Positions 1 through 8,900 of a DNA stretch of 37,033 nucleotides are shown here, piece after piece. Every line of letters starts with the position of its first letter. The stretch's first letter is position 1. The notes beneath the pieces were generated by a model, which saw only the letters and a program-made list of their open reading frames with translations, searched no databases and had not been told where the DNA came from. The position numbers and the translations under genes were made by a program. The stretch is from Alphaproteobacteria bacterium (GTDB lineage Bacteria; Pseudomonadota; Alphaproteobacteria; Micavibrionales; Micavibrionaceae): positions 12,969 to 50,001 of the forward strand of contig JAACQG010000016.1 in the NCBI GenBank assembly GCA_009995045.1, given 5' to 3'.

Positions 1-1235
1 GGCAGCAGAGCCCCCTTATCAGGATTTGCCGCGAGAAATTTCTTACGACTTGTCACCGCAATTTCATGTCCATCTACGGTTCCGGTTAAGCCTTGCCCCG
101 GCTTTTCGGATACAGCATCCGCGTCCATCAGAGACAACTTTGCCTTTTCTGCCGCCGCCAATATCGCACTGGCTAGCGGATGTTTTGAATAACGCTCAAG
201 GCTGGCGGCGCGGCGCAAGACCTCATCGCCATTTACGCCATCTGCCGCGAGCACCTCTGTCACCTCCGGCTTGCCGTAGGTCAGTGTACCTGTCTTGTCG
301 AAAATCGCTGTGCGGCAGGTGGGCAGACGTTCCAATACAGTGGGATCTTTGATAATAATCCCGCGCTTGGCGGCCATGGAAATCGCACTGATCAAAGTGA
401 TCGGAATGGCAATGAGCAGCGGACAAGGGGTTGCCACCACAAGCACTGCTAAAAAGCGCATGGAATCCCCCGTAAAATACCAAGCCGCGATTGCAACAAT
501 CAGAGCCAGCGGCGCAAACACCGCGCCGATTTGATCCCCGATACGGCGCATGGTCGGGCGTTTTTGCTCCGCGTCCTGCATGACGCTCATGATCTGCGCA
601 TAGCGGGAATCAATCGCCAGCTTTTCTGCACGGATGATTAACACGGCTTCCCCATTAATCGCGCCAGACAAAATAGCTGCGCCAGGGGCTTTTGTAATCG
701 TGTAAGGCTCACCTGTCAGGTAAGACTCATCCATCGTACCATGCCCTTCTATAACGATCCCATCGACGGGCGCCGTTTCATGCGGATATATGACGATCTC
801 ATCGCCAATCCTGATAAGATCCAGTGCGATATCTTCTATGCCCTCGCCATTTTTGCGGTGTGCAATAGACGGCATACGATCGGCCAGCGCACGCAAGACT
901 GATGATGCCTTGCGCATGGCGTAAAATTCAAGCGCCTGCCCACCTGCAAGCATAATGATGATTAGAACACCCGCCAGATATTCGCCTAAAATAGCAGCCG
1001 TGATCAGAGCAATAATCGCCATTAGGTCTGCGCCGAAATCACCTTTCAGAAGCTTTGCCGCGATTTGGGCCAATAATGGTAACCCGCCGATTATAATCAT
1101 TCCCTGTAAGGGGATATCGCTGTAAGCCGTGTTTATAATGGCAAAGTGAAGTGCTATTGCAGCGAGGGATGCCAGAGAAACCCATATTTCCCACTTGTTT
1201 AGGTCTTGAGGAATCAGGCGTTTCTTATCGCTCAT
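1..1235 (-). CDS. Heavy-metal-type P-type ATPase, C-terminal part beyond window
   Basis: Membrane cation pump driven by ATP through an aspartyl-phosphate intermediate. About 411 residues are visible; the rest lies left of position 1. Several hydrophobic helices come first (about 15-110), with no N-terminal metal-binding domain. Then come an actuator-domain TGEP motif, the intramembrane motif TPCPL (about residue 268) in place of the commoner CPC/CPH, and the phosphorylation site DKTGTLT (about residue 312). The start at 1235 follows a clear GAGGAAAAA ribosome site and overlaps the preceding gene by 11 bases, so it is the last visible gene of the phaC operon. P1B-type membership is supported by the transmembrane Cys-Pro; the metal cannot be read from what is visible. 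Control by the FNR box at 4488-4501 is inferred. Confidence 0.9.
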   Translation of the reverse strand, partial: MSDKKRLIPQDLNKWEIWVSLASLAAIALHFAIINTAYSDIPLQGMIIIGGLPLLAQIAAKLLKGDFGADLMAIIALITAAILGEYLAGVLIIIMLAGGQALEFYAMRKASSVLRALADRMPSIAHRKNGEGIEDIALDLIRIGDEIVIYPHETAPVDGIVIEGHGTMDESYLTGEPYTITKAPGAAILSGAINGEAVLIIRAEKLAIDSRYAQIMSVMQDAEQKRPTMRRIGDQIGAVFAPLALIVAIAAWYFTGDSMRFLAVLVVATPCPLLIAIPITLISAISMAAKRGIIIKDPTVLERLPTCRTAIFDKTGTLTYGKPEVTEVLAADGVNGDEVLRRAASLERYSKHPLASAILAAAEKAKLSLMDADAVSEKPGQGLTGTVDGHEIAVTSRKKFLAANPDKGALL

Positions 1236-1824
1236 TTTTTCCTCGCCGGAAAACACAATCAATATAGCGGGCATAGGATTTTAATAAATGCGGTGAGTGA
1301 TCGGTGACCGGACCAAAAACATCAATACCTTTAACCTTCATGCCGCAGAGTTTGAAAATTGTCCGCAGCGCCTTACTTGTTGGCTGCCCCGAAAACCAGT
1401 GATAAATAAAGGCTGGCGCGCCGCATGTGATGATTACTCGGATCGTTTTTCCCTTTAGGGCGGGAAGAGCAACCGGATATTGGCCATCATAATCGAACGC
1501 AAAACCGCGCGTGAGCGTGCGCTCCATAAACCCTTTCACCAGAGCCGGCGGTAAACTTAACCAGATGGGGAACACCAACACCCAATGATCTGCCTTTATC
1601 ATCTCCTCGCGTAAAGATTTCAGATCTGGTTCCAAGGGTTGATCTTTTGCGTAGCCTTCATGCAATATCGGATCAAAGGTTAGATCGGCGAGATTGACTT
1701 GACGCACGCTATGCCCTGCTTCTTTTGCCCCTTCCGCATAAGCATGGGCGAGAGAGCTTGAGAGTGTAATCCGTTCACGGGCTGGATTGCCGTTTATAAC
1801 AAGAATATTTTTTGCAGATCTCAT
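1225..1824 (-). CDS. NAD(P)H-dependent oxidoreductase, flavodoxin-like fold (NQO1/KefF type)
   Basis: Predicted cytoplasmic FMN- or FAD-binding quinone or nitro reductase of 199 residues, a normal length for this family. The N-terminus has the flavodoxin-2 pattern ILVINGNPARERITLSSSLA, where the phosphate of the flavin binds, and a central VFPIWLSLPPALVKGFMERT segment that matches the conserved 'P-x-W' flavin loop of NQO1, MdaB and KefF. It starts 12 bases after the upstream YflT-like gene and overlaps the ATPase start by 11 bases, so the genes are cotranscribed and probably translationally coupled. KefF-like proteins are partners of cation transport systems, so placement next to a P-type ATPase is suggestive but not proof of a partnership. 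Substrate unknown. Confidence 0.85.
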   Translation of the reverse strand: MRSAKNILVINGNPARERITLSSSLAHAYAEGAKEAGHSVRQVNLADLTFDPILHEGYAKDQPLEPDLKSLREEMIKADHWVLVFPIWLSLPPALVKGFMERTLTRGFAFDYDGQYPVALPALKGKTIRVIITCGAPAFIYHWFSGQPTSKALRTIFKLCGMKVKGIDVFGPVTDHSPHLLKSYARYIDCVFRRGKNER

Positions 1825-1836
1825 TAAATCAAGGCC

Positions 1837-2403
1837 TCACCCATACAATGGAATTTCGTGTAAATGGACATCATGGGCGCCATGTTTGCTAAGAATTTCT
1901 TTGGCGGTTTTTTCCAGATCAGATGAGCGCAGATGCACCCATAATAGCAACCCGCCCTTATCGATCTGGTCTTGAATATAATCAGCATGATGTTCTGCAA
2001 TGATATTGGCAAAAATACCCCCGATGGCTGCTCCGGCGGCGCCCGCTGCAGTGGCGGCAATGATGGCGCTTAAAATGGTCCCGCCGGAAGCAACAACAAT
2101 TCCCGTTGCTGTAACGGCTGCAATATAAAGAGGTAGACCTATAGCGGCACCCTCTGCCTCGCCCATTGTCTCATTGGGGACAAAAATTGTTCGCGGCGCT
2201 GCGGCGTCATCCTCCGCATCTTCAACGCGGCTATAGATATGACCGAGTTTTTCTTTTACAGCCTTATCACCCGCTAATATACTTAATTCATGCCGCATAA
2301 ACCCGTGTGTCTGCAAGTCATCCAATGCGGCTTGTAAACTTTCCGCGTCATTAAAAACGCCAACGGCTTCGTGAACTCTTTCAATTTTACTTGCTTGTTT
2401 CAT
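1837..2403 (-). CDS. YflT-like general stress protein with glycine-rich membrane-like segment
   Basis: A 188-residue protein. The N-terminal 60 residues (VGVFNDAESLQAALDDL, then a helix and strand) resemble the heat-induced stress protein YflT / GSP17M domain. A central glycine- and alanine-rich hydrophobic stretch (about 90-130, with GAAGAAIGGIF) resembles a glycine zipper and could insert in a membrane. The C-terminal third (GGLLLWVHLRSSDLEKTAKEIL) looks like a small ferredoxin-like alpha/beta fold. The start follows a GAGGT ribosome site, and the gap to phaC is only 3 bases. Biochemical role unknown; the context suggests a stress or low-oxygen response. Confidence 0.7.
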   Translation of the reverse strand: MKQASKIERVHEAVGVFNDAESLQAALDDLQTHGFMRHELSILAGDKAVKEKLGHIYSRVEDAEDDAAAPRTIFVPNETMGEAEGAAIGLPLYIAAVTATGIVVASGGTILSAIIAATAAGAAGAAIGGIFANIIAEHHADYIQDQIDKGGLLLWVHLRSSDLEKTAKEILSKHGAHDVHLHEIPLYG

Positions 2404-2406
2404 AAT

Positions 2407-4239
2407 TTACCTCATCAATACATATTTACCGGGAGCGTCCCTGATTGGTGCATAGTCTTTATCACCTCCCATAGAAGGTGGCTTTATCTTCTCGCCTGAG
2501 TGACCCATAAGCCATTCCTGCCAGGCATCCCACCATGAGCCTTCTTTAACAGACGTCTTTTTTTGCCATTGGCCCGGCGGCATGTAACTTGCTGTATTGG
2601 GAATAGTGGCAATCTGAAATGTGCGCCCTTTATGCCCCGGCTCGCTGACGATCCCGGCATTATGCCCGCCGCTGGTGAGTACAAAGGTAACCTCGCTTGC
2701 TGTGAGGAGTAGAATTTTATAAGCCGATTTCCACGGAGCAATATGGTCATGCTGCGTGCCGACGGAAAAAAGCGGTGTGCGAATATCCTGCAAGGCAACG
2801 GGCATCTCGTCCACCATAAACCGCCCTTCGGCAAGATCGTTCTGCAGGAAAAGCTGGCGTAGATATTCGCTGTGCATCCGGTAAGGCATGCGGGTAGCAT
2901 CGGCGTTCCATGCCAGCATGTCGTAGACAGGCTTGCGCTGGCCTTCCATATATTCGGTTATCATGCGCGACCAGATCAGATCATTCGAACGCAACATTTC
3001 AAACGCACCGGCCATCTGGTGCTTATCGAGATAGCCTTGGTTCCACATAACGTCCTCAAGGAATGCAACCTGGCTTTCATCAACGAACAGCATAATTTCA
3101 CCGGCTTCCTCAAAATCAACCTGGCTTGCCAGTAAAGAAAGTGTCTTGAAGGAGTTATCGCCATCTCTCGCATGCGCTGCCGCCATGATAGAAAGCAATG
3201 TTCCACCCAGACAATAGCCGACGCCGTGAATTTGGGGCGCTTTTGTTATGGTTTTAACAGCCTTCAGCGCCTCGCCGATACCAAGATGAAGATAATCTTC
3301 AAGCCCTATATCGCGGTCACATGCATCAGGGTTTTTCCATGAAACCATAAATACTGTATGACCTTTATCGACAAGATACTTTACCAGTGAGTTGTGCGGA
3401 GAAAGATCTAGAATATAATATTTCATGATCCAGGCGGGCGTGATCAGGATAGGCTCTGCATAAACCTCAGCGATGGTCGGCTCATATTGGATAAGCTCTA
3501 TCAATTTATTGCGATAGACCACTTTTCCCTTTGTAGCAGCAATGTTCTTGCCGACTTCAAAGGCTTCAGTGCCCGCTGGCAATTTATCATCTTTGGCGAT
3601 GGTATTATCATCCAGAAAGTTCAGCATACCTTGGACAAAATTCTTGCCGCTTTGCTCTTTCGTAGTTTGCAAAATATCGGGATTGCTGAGCGGGCTGTTA
3701 GATGGGGATGTGATATCTAATATTTGGCGCGCTGTATAGGATACAACATTCAAATGATGTTTAGACACACCGCGTACGCCGGATGTGGCTTCATCCCACC
3801 ATTCCTGGCGTAGCAAAAACGTTTGCTCTAGCACATTAAACGGCCAGCTTTTCCAGTGTTCAGTTGTAAAACGTTGATCTGCTGGCTGCGGATTTATGAC
3901 AGGCTCAACATCCATGCCGAAAGCGGCCTTTAACGCATATTCCCCTATAAGGGATTTTTTATTCCAATAACTCTGAAATAGGGCTTTTTGTTTGGCAGGT
4001 GAAAACATCAAATGCGCCCACCAGTCAAACCCTGCAAGTCCCAGTGCTATCGGTGATATCCCACCGGTAAGTTTTGCAATTTCCCCGTGCCATATATGAT
4101 CCAGATGATAGTCATCCGATGGCTGTTTATAGGCTGGGCATTCATATGCGGAGCGCAGGCGCTCGGGAAGCGCAGCAGAAGTTTTCTTGCCTACAAATCC
4201 AGATGACGGTTTTAGAGTGACGATTTTCGTCATGTTCAT
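2407..4239 (-). CDS. phaC: Class I poly(3-hydroxyalkanoate) synthase
   Basis: Polymerises (R)-3-hydroxyacyl-CoA to PHA/PHB at the granule surface. It has 610 residues, typical of class I synthases. An N-terminal PhaC_N region is followed by an alpha/beta-hydrolase core. The lipase-like box GVGYCLGGT carries the catalytic Cys343. An Asp in QHDHIAPWKSAY (about 498) and a His in SGGHNAGIV (about 526) complete the triad, and the family signature VFMVSWKNPD is at 296-305. It begins one base after the stop of the 62-residue upstream gene and has little ribosome site of its own, so translation is probably coupled. No phaA, phaB or phasin gene is in the window. Low-oxygen control through the upstream FNR box is inferred. 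Confidence 0.96.
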   Translation of the reverse strand: MNMTKIVTLKPSSGFVGKKTSAALPERLRSAYECPAYKQPSDDYHLDHIWHGEIAKLTGGISPIALGLAGFDWWAHLMFSPAKQKALFQSYWNKKSLIGEYALKAAFGMDVEPVINPQPADQRFTTEHWKSWPFNVLEQTFLLRQEWWDEATSGVRGVSKHHLNVVSYTARQILDITSPSNSPLSNPDILQTTKEQSGKNFVQGMLNFLDDNTIAKDDKLPAGTEAFEVGKNIAATKGKVVYRNKLIELIQYEPTIAEVYAEPILITPAWIMKYYILDLSPHNSLVKYLVDKGHTVFMVSWKNPDACDRDIGLEDYLHLGIGEALKAVKTITKAPQIHGVGYCLGGTLLSIMAAAHARDGDNSFKTLSLLASQVDFEEAGEIMLFVDESQVAFLEDVMWNQGYLDKHQMAGAFEMLRSNDLIWSRMITEYMEGQRKPVYDMLAWNADATRMPYRMHSEYLRQLFLQNDLAEGRFMVDEMPVALQDIRTPLFSVGTQHDHIAPWKSAYKILLLTASEVTFVLTSGGHNAGIVSEPGHKGRTFQIATIPNTASYMPPGQWQKKTSVKEGSWWDAWQEWLMGHSGEKIKPPSMGGDKDYAPIRDAPGKYVLMR

Positions 4240-4240
4240 A

Positions 4241-4429
4241 TCAATCTGTTGCCATACAGCAACCTAATTGTTCGCCAGTCGTTAGCTTGCACTTAGGATT
4301 TGAGGTGGGTTTCTGTGCTTCCGAACGCTGTGAGTTTAGGTGGAGCGGACCTGACGTAAGCGGCCTCTTCGGATTATACTTTCCCTCGATTGAATTTATT
4401 TCAAAGGCATGTGCTGTATTTGTTTGCAT
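4241..4429 (-). CDS. Small hypothetical protein, first gene of the phaC operon
   Basis: A 62-residue protein not assigned to a family. The frame is open back to 4501, but the ATG at 4429 follows a strong GAGGAAAT ribosome site and lies downstream of the predicted promoter, so it is the likely start. The longer reading would begin inside the FNR box region. The protein is polar, with three cysteines near the C-terminus (one before the TTGEQ segment and the CC pair of LGCCMATD). No signal peptide or membrane helix is evident. It ends one base before the phaC start, so its translation may feed phaC. Confidence 0.55.
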   Translation of the reverse strand: MQTNTAHAFEINSIEGKYNPKRPLTSGPLHLNSQRSEAQKPTSNPKCKLTTGEQLGCCMATD

Positions 4430-4459
4430 GGCTATTTCCTCTTCAAATGATGAGAGCGA

Positions 4460-4465
4460 ACCATA
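4460..4465 (-). promoter_or_regulatory. Candidate -10 element of the phaC operon
   Basis: On the minus strand the hexamer reads TATGGT. It would place transcription start near 4453, which puts the centre of the FNR box (about 4494.5) close to -41.5. That is the usual position for activation by FNR-type proteins without a good -35 element, and none is visible. The start site is predicted only. Confidence 0.45.
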
Positions 4466-4487
4466 GGCGCATCTTTTCTGAAAGGGT

Positions 4488-4501
4488 TTGATTGCAGTCA
4501 A
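4488..4501. promoter_or_regulatory. FNR/Anr/FixK-type binding site between divergent promoters
   Basis: The sequence TTGAT-TGCA-GTCAA matches the FNR-family consensus TTGAT-N4-ATCAA at 9 of 10 fixed positions. It lies between the phaC operon (minus) and the Crp/Fnr gene (plus). The regulator's predicted recognition helix contains E-x-x-S-R (ETFSRAL), the pattern that reads this half-site in FNR, so the neighbouring protein is the natural ligand. Confidence 0.8.
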
Positions 4502-4542
4502 ATTGGGGGCATTATTAGCAAGCTAATCGCGTTGTTGTCGTG

Positions 4543-4548
4543 TATAAT
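4543..4548 (+). promoter_or_regulatory. Candidate -10 element (TATAAT) of the Crp/Fnr regulator gene
   Basis: A perfect TATAAT on the plus strand predicts a start near 4555. The FNR box would then be centred at about -60, close to the class I activation position. The hexamer overlaps the possible GTG start at 4540, which argues that translation begins at 4576 instead. Confidence 0.55.
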
Positions 4549-4575
4549 TCGACAATACGAAAATTGGAAACGATT

Positions 4576-5316
4576 ATGACCATAAAATCCGAGGCATTGC
4601 GGACACTCCCGCTATTTTCAGGCCTGAAAAAAGATGAGAATACGCTTCTTATTGAGAATAGTCGTATGCAAAATTGTGAGCGCGGCACATTCTTATTCAT
4701 GCATGGGGACATGATTACAAATTTTTATGTGGTTTGCAGGGGCACAGTACAAATTTTCAGGGAAACACCAGATGGACATGAAGTGACAAGTGATCTGTTG
4801 ATTGCAGGAGATTCCCTCAACGCTGATGAAATCATGACAAAACAAACCACGCATAACAAGAATGCGCGGGCGGTTGACGATGCTGTATTGCTTGTAATCC
4901 CTGTAAAATGGATGCAAGAAAATTTAAGTAATTTTGACCACATGGCCGCACATTTAATGGCCAACCTGACAGACAGGCTTCACAGCGCGCAAATTGAGGC
5001 AGAGCATCAATCAACCATGTCTGCGACGCAGATCGTTGCCTGTTACCTGCAACGGCTGTGTATGCTTTACGGCTTCGATCCAGAAGGGTTTGATCTGCCT
5101 TACAGCAAAACGCTGATTGCCTCGCGCCTGCGGATTGAGCTGGAAACATTTTCGCGCGCATTAAAAAACCTGAGGGGCGAAGGTATTGATGTCGATGGTG
5201 TGCATGTGTCTTTTACGGATACGAAAAAAACCGGCCAGTTTGTCTGCGACCAATGCTCCCTCTGCGAAGATTGCCCAGCGCATCTGTTCTTGCACAAAAA
5301 AGCTGCACAAGGATAA
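4576..5316 (+). CDS. Crp/Fnr-family transcriptional regulator with C-terminal CxxCxxCxxC cluster
   Basis: Cytoplasmic DNA-binding regulator, 246 residues from this start. An N-terminal cyclic-nucleotide-binding-like beta-roll is followed by a dimerisation helix (about 125-160) and a winged helix whose recognition helix contains ETFSRAL, the E-x-x-S-R pattern of FNR. The tail carries CDQCSLCEDCP, four cysteines in perfect C-x2-C-x2-C-x2-C spacing, like a ferredoxin Fe-S ligand set. FNR instead carries its cluster cysteines near the N-terminus. The ATG at 4576 follows GGAAA and is preferred over the GTG at 4540, which overlaps the -10 element. It is divergent from the phaC operon and shares the FNR box, so autoregulation is likely. 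Whether it senses oxygen, NO or another redox signal is not shown. Confidence 0.88.
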   Translation: MTIKSEALRTLPLFSGLKKDENTLLIENSRMQNCERGTFLFMHGDMITNFYVVCRGTVQIFRETPDGHEVTSDLLIAGDSLNADEIMTKQTTHNKNARAVDDAVLLVIPVKWMQENLSNFDHMAAHLMANLTDRLHSAQIEAEHQSTMSATQIVACYLQRLCMLYGFDPEGFDLPYSKTLIASRLRIELETFSRALKNLRGEGIDVDGVHVSFTDTKKTGQFVCDQCSLCEDCPAHLFLHKKAAQG

Positions 5317-5423
5317 GGCGTTGTTAGAAATGAGCTATCCGGAAATCCCGGACAACTCAAAATATTCTTGATATCTCAACTTCTTAACTTGTCGTGCAGG
5401 CAGAATTTCGCTATTTTTTGGAT

Positions 5424-5993
5424 ATGAACAAACGCATCATAAGCATCCCAAAGATGACTGCGGAATATGCTTGCTTAATTGGATTGGCACGCAGATATCT
5501 CTCCGCCGTTATGGATCCGGCAGTCACTTTGTTAGAGCTGCAGAAGCTCATGTATTTTATGCAAGAGGCTGGTGAGCCATTACAATTAAAGTATCAAAAA
5601 GCTCCTTATGGGCCATATGCACAAAATCTTGGTCATGTCCTGAAAATGATCGAAGGCCATTTCGTATTGGGTTACAAAGATGGTGACGATGATCCGAAAA
5701 AGCCCCTTGAGCTTATTAAAGAAGCCATAGATCAAGCGGAAGATTTTTTGAAATCACACGAGGGGACGAGAAATCATTTCGAACAAGTCACCGATTTAAT
5801 TCAGGGCTTTGAAACCCCTTACGGCATGGAATTGCTCGCAAGTGTGCACTGGGCTTTAAAACACGAAGGCGCTGGACACAACTCGGTGGTTGATGTCATT
5901 CACAACTGGAATGACCGCAAGAAGATGTTCCCCGCTGAGCATATTCATGCGGCAGTCGATGTCCTGCAGGAAAAAGGTTGGGTTAGCGCTTAA
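5424..5993 (+). CDS. Stand-alone DarG C-terminal domain (antitoxin-like, no macrodomain)
   Basis: About 189 residues. The segment VTLLELQKLMYFMQEAGEPLQLKYQ and the following APYGPYAQNLGHVLKMIEGHFVLGY strongly resemble the C-terminal half of DarG, the antitoxin of the DNA ADP-ribosyltransferase DarT. In full DarG this half follows a DNA-ADP-ribosyl-hydrolysing macrodomain; here nothing like a macrodomain lies upstream, and the frame begins where the linker would be. No DarT gene is nearby. No start has a good ribosome site; GTG 5394, ATG 5424 and ATG 5454 are all possible. It is convergent with hsdR and overlaps its end by 4 bases. It may be a remnant, or a free domain that blocks a DarT-type toxin by direct binding, as the C-terminal half of DarG is known to do. 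Confidence 0.75.
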   Translation: MNKRIISIPKMTAEYACLIGLARRYLSAVMDPAVTLLELQKLMYFMQEAGEPLQLKYQKAPYGPYAQNLGHVLKMIEGHFVLGYKDGDDDPKKPLELIKEAIDQAEDFLKSHEGTRNHFEQVTDLIQGFETPYGMELLASVHWALKHEGAGHNSVVDVIHNWNDRKKMFPAEHIHAAVDVLQEKGWVSA

Positions 5994-8900
5994 GCGGCAG
6001 CCCTTTTGCTAACTTCTTCCAGAATGTTAATCAAATGCGTGACTTGATCCGGCTGAAAAACACCTTCAACACCCATATCATCAATGTCTGTAAACGGGCT
6101 CTCATAAAGCAGGCTTGGCTCCATGACGCCCTTTTCGGTCAAATAATTGATAATCAAATCTAAAAACTCAAGCTGATCAGCAGAAAAAGGCTTATCACTC
6201 TGAAACTCTGCAAATGCCTTTTTTGCCGCTTCGCGATCTAGGCCAACAAGAGATCGAATGAACAGCCCAAGTTTAATATTCTCTTGCAACTTTACTAAAT
6301 CTTCCTGCGTTGCAATTCCGGCGTCAATAAACAGACGTTCAATTTCTCTTATGTCTTGAGGCGTCAGTGGTTCATTCAATCTGATTTTTTGGATCGCAAT
6401 ATGGTTTAAATTCTGCTGCAAGAAATGCAGAGCCTTAGACTTAAAGCGTTGCATGTCCGTACCGACAGACATAGCAGGTAAATCTACTTCCTCATGCTCG
6501 CCAATCTCATCCTCAAAATTTGTGAAGACACGCGGGCGGGCAGTCTTTTCAATCAAATTGATAAGGCTGCGCAAACGCTTCCTAACCATATCGAGCATTG
6601 GCAACGTAATATCTGTCCAAAATTCATCTTGCTGCACATCAAGAATAAGCTCCATTTCACGCGCCACCATAGGCACGTTTTGAAGCTCTTCCAGCGCCGA
6701 TGCTGTTTTTATGACTTTCTTTTTATACCCTAGAAAACTCTTATCCCCATTCAACAGCGCAAGCTGCGACCGCAATATCAGAAGATCAAATTGTTTTGCC
6801 GCTGTATCATCGTCAACTACACTGCTGGGTAGACCTGATAAATACTCAATGAGTTCTGTTTTTTCATCGAGCCCTATCTTGCTCCAGATCTCTTTATCTT
6901 GGTATTTTTCAACATATCGTCTTTGAGGACGGACAACGAAATTATCCAAATGCATTCCCATCACTTCATCTTGAAGATGCTTTGAAATTTCATTTCTCAA
7001 AGATTTCTCTGCATCGCCGACAGATTGGGAAGCGCCATCGATATTCCCGATTAACTCGACCCGCGCCTCAAATAGCCTCTGACTGAGTGATTCAGAACCT
7101 GCCCCATCGGATAAATCAGGGTTTTGATTGAAAAACTCAAAATTATGACAGATGTCAAATATCTGGAAATTTTGTTTATGCTGACCCGGACCAAACAAAT
7201 CTAGACGCAATCGTGTCCCCCGGCCAATCATCTGCCAAAACTTTGTTTTAGAACGTACCACCTTGAAAAAGACCAGATTTACTACTTCAGGCACATCAAT
7301 GCCGGTATCAAGCATGTCCACGGATACAGCAATATGCGGCATTTTTTCAGGCTCGGAGAAATCATCGATAAGCGACTGCGCATATTCCGTTTTATAATCA
7401 ATAACACGGGTATATTTACCCTTTAGATGCGGATAATTGGCATCAAACCGATCAGCAATAAAGTGCGCATGATCTGAGTTCTTGGCAAAAATGATGGTTT
7501 TTCCTAAGGTTTCACCATCATCAACATATGTACCGTGGGTCATAAGGTGCTTCAGGACTTTATCAACAGTATCCTGGTTAAACAGCCATTTGTTAACGGC
7601 TGCCGGATCAACATAATCTGGTTTATCACCGTCTTCATCCCATTCGATGGCGTCCCATTGTTCTTTTTCCTCATCGCTGAGATCATTATAATTTATGCCC
7701 AGCGTTGGAAATTTCAAGGGAACGGATATTGCCTTTGGCGGTACAAGGAAGCCATCTTTAATGGCATCCTCCAGATCATAAGCATCGGTTGGAACACCGC
7801 GCTCCAGATCAAATAATTCATATGTATCGCGATCAACTTCATCCTTCGGCGTGGCCGTCAAGCCAACCAGCATGGAGTCAAAATAATCAAAAATCGCGCG
7901 ATATTTCCGGTAAACGGAGCGGTGCGCTTCATCAATAATAATCAGATCAAAGTGGCCAGGACCGAACTGGCGAACACCACCATTCTTGGTTTCGTTGATA
8001 AGACCCATCATCGTCGGATAGGTGGAAACATACACGCGGCCTTGTGTATTTTTGTCTGTGACCAGATTAACCGGCGCAGTGTTGGGCAAATGCTTTTTAA
8101 AGGCGTTAGTGGCCTGGTTAACCAAAGCTACACGGTCGGCCAAAAATAGGATGCGCTTTGCCCAGTTGGCACGCATGAGAAGATCCGAGAGTGCAATAAC
8201 CGTCCGCGTCTTACCCGATCCTGTCGCCATAACCAGCAAAGCCTTGCGCGTATTATCCTTCTCGAAGGTTTCAGAGATACGACGGATGGCGCGCGTTTGA
8301 TAGTATCGCCCGGCAATCTCCTGATCGATTTTCTGCTGCGCCAGCGGCTTTAATGTAGAACGGCGCTGTATCGCCAATTCCAATTCATCGCGCTTGTAAA
8401 AGCCCTGCACCTGACGCGGGGGATAGCGCTTATCATCCCACATCCAATGCTCATAACCGTTGGTGTAGAATATGATCGGGCGTTGGTCATATTGCTTTTC
8501 AAGACAATCGGCATAAAGCTCTGCCTGCCTTTGCCCTTCACGCGGATCGCGCTTTGTCCGCTTGGCCTCTACCACGGCCAGCGGCTTGCCGTCTTTGCCC
8601 CACAGAACGTAATCGACAAAACCCTCGCCTTTATTATTAGGCATGCCGGTTACCGGGAATTCACGATCTTCCGGCTTATCCAGCGCCCAGCCTGCCTCGT
8701 TCAAAAGCAAATCAATAAAAGCATCGCGGGTCTGCGCTTCATTATAATCATGCTGATCCGGAATAGCCGCATTGACCTTCTTGACGGAGGCAATCTCATC
8801 CTGCAGGCGTTTAATCTCGGCCTCAAGCGCTTCCCGGCCTTCTTCGCTTTTCTTGCGCTCCAGCTCCGCCTGCTGCTGCGCCTTTAAGCTTTCCTGAAAT

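Noticed and set aside
4502-4575. GTG start at 4540 for the Crp/Fnr gene
   Set aside because: It overlaps the TATAAT element and has no ribosome site; ATG 4576 is better placed.
5337-5358. Hairpin TCCGG/CCGGA after the Crp/Fnr gene as a terminator
   Set aside because: The 5-bp stem has no T-run after it, so it was not called.
5317-5423. Macrodomain remnant of DarG upstream of the orphan domain
   Set aside because: Translation of this short gap gives no macrodomain motif, and it is far too short.
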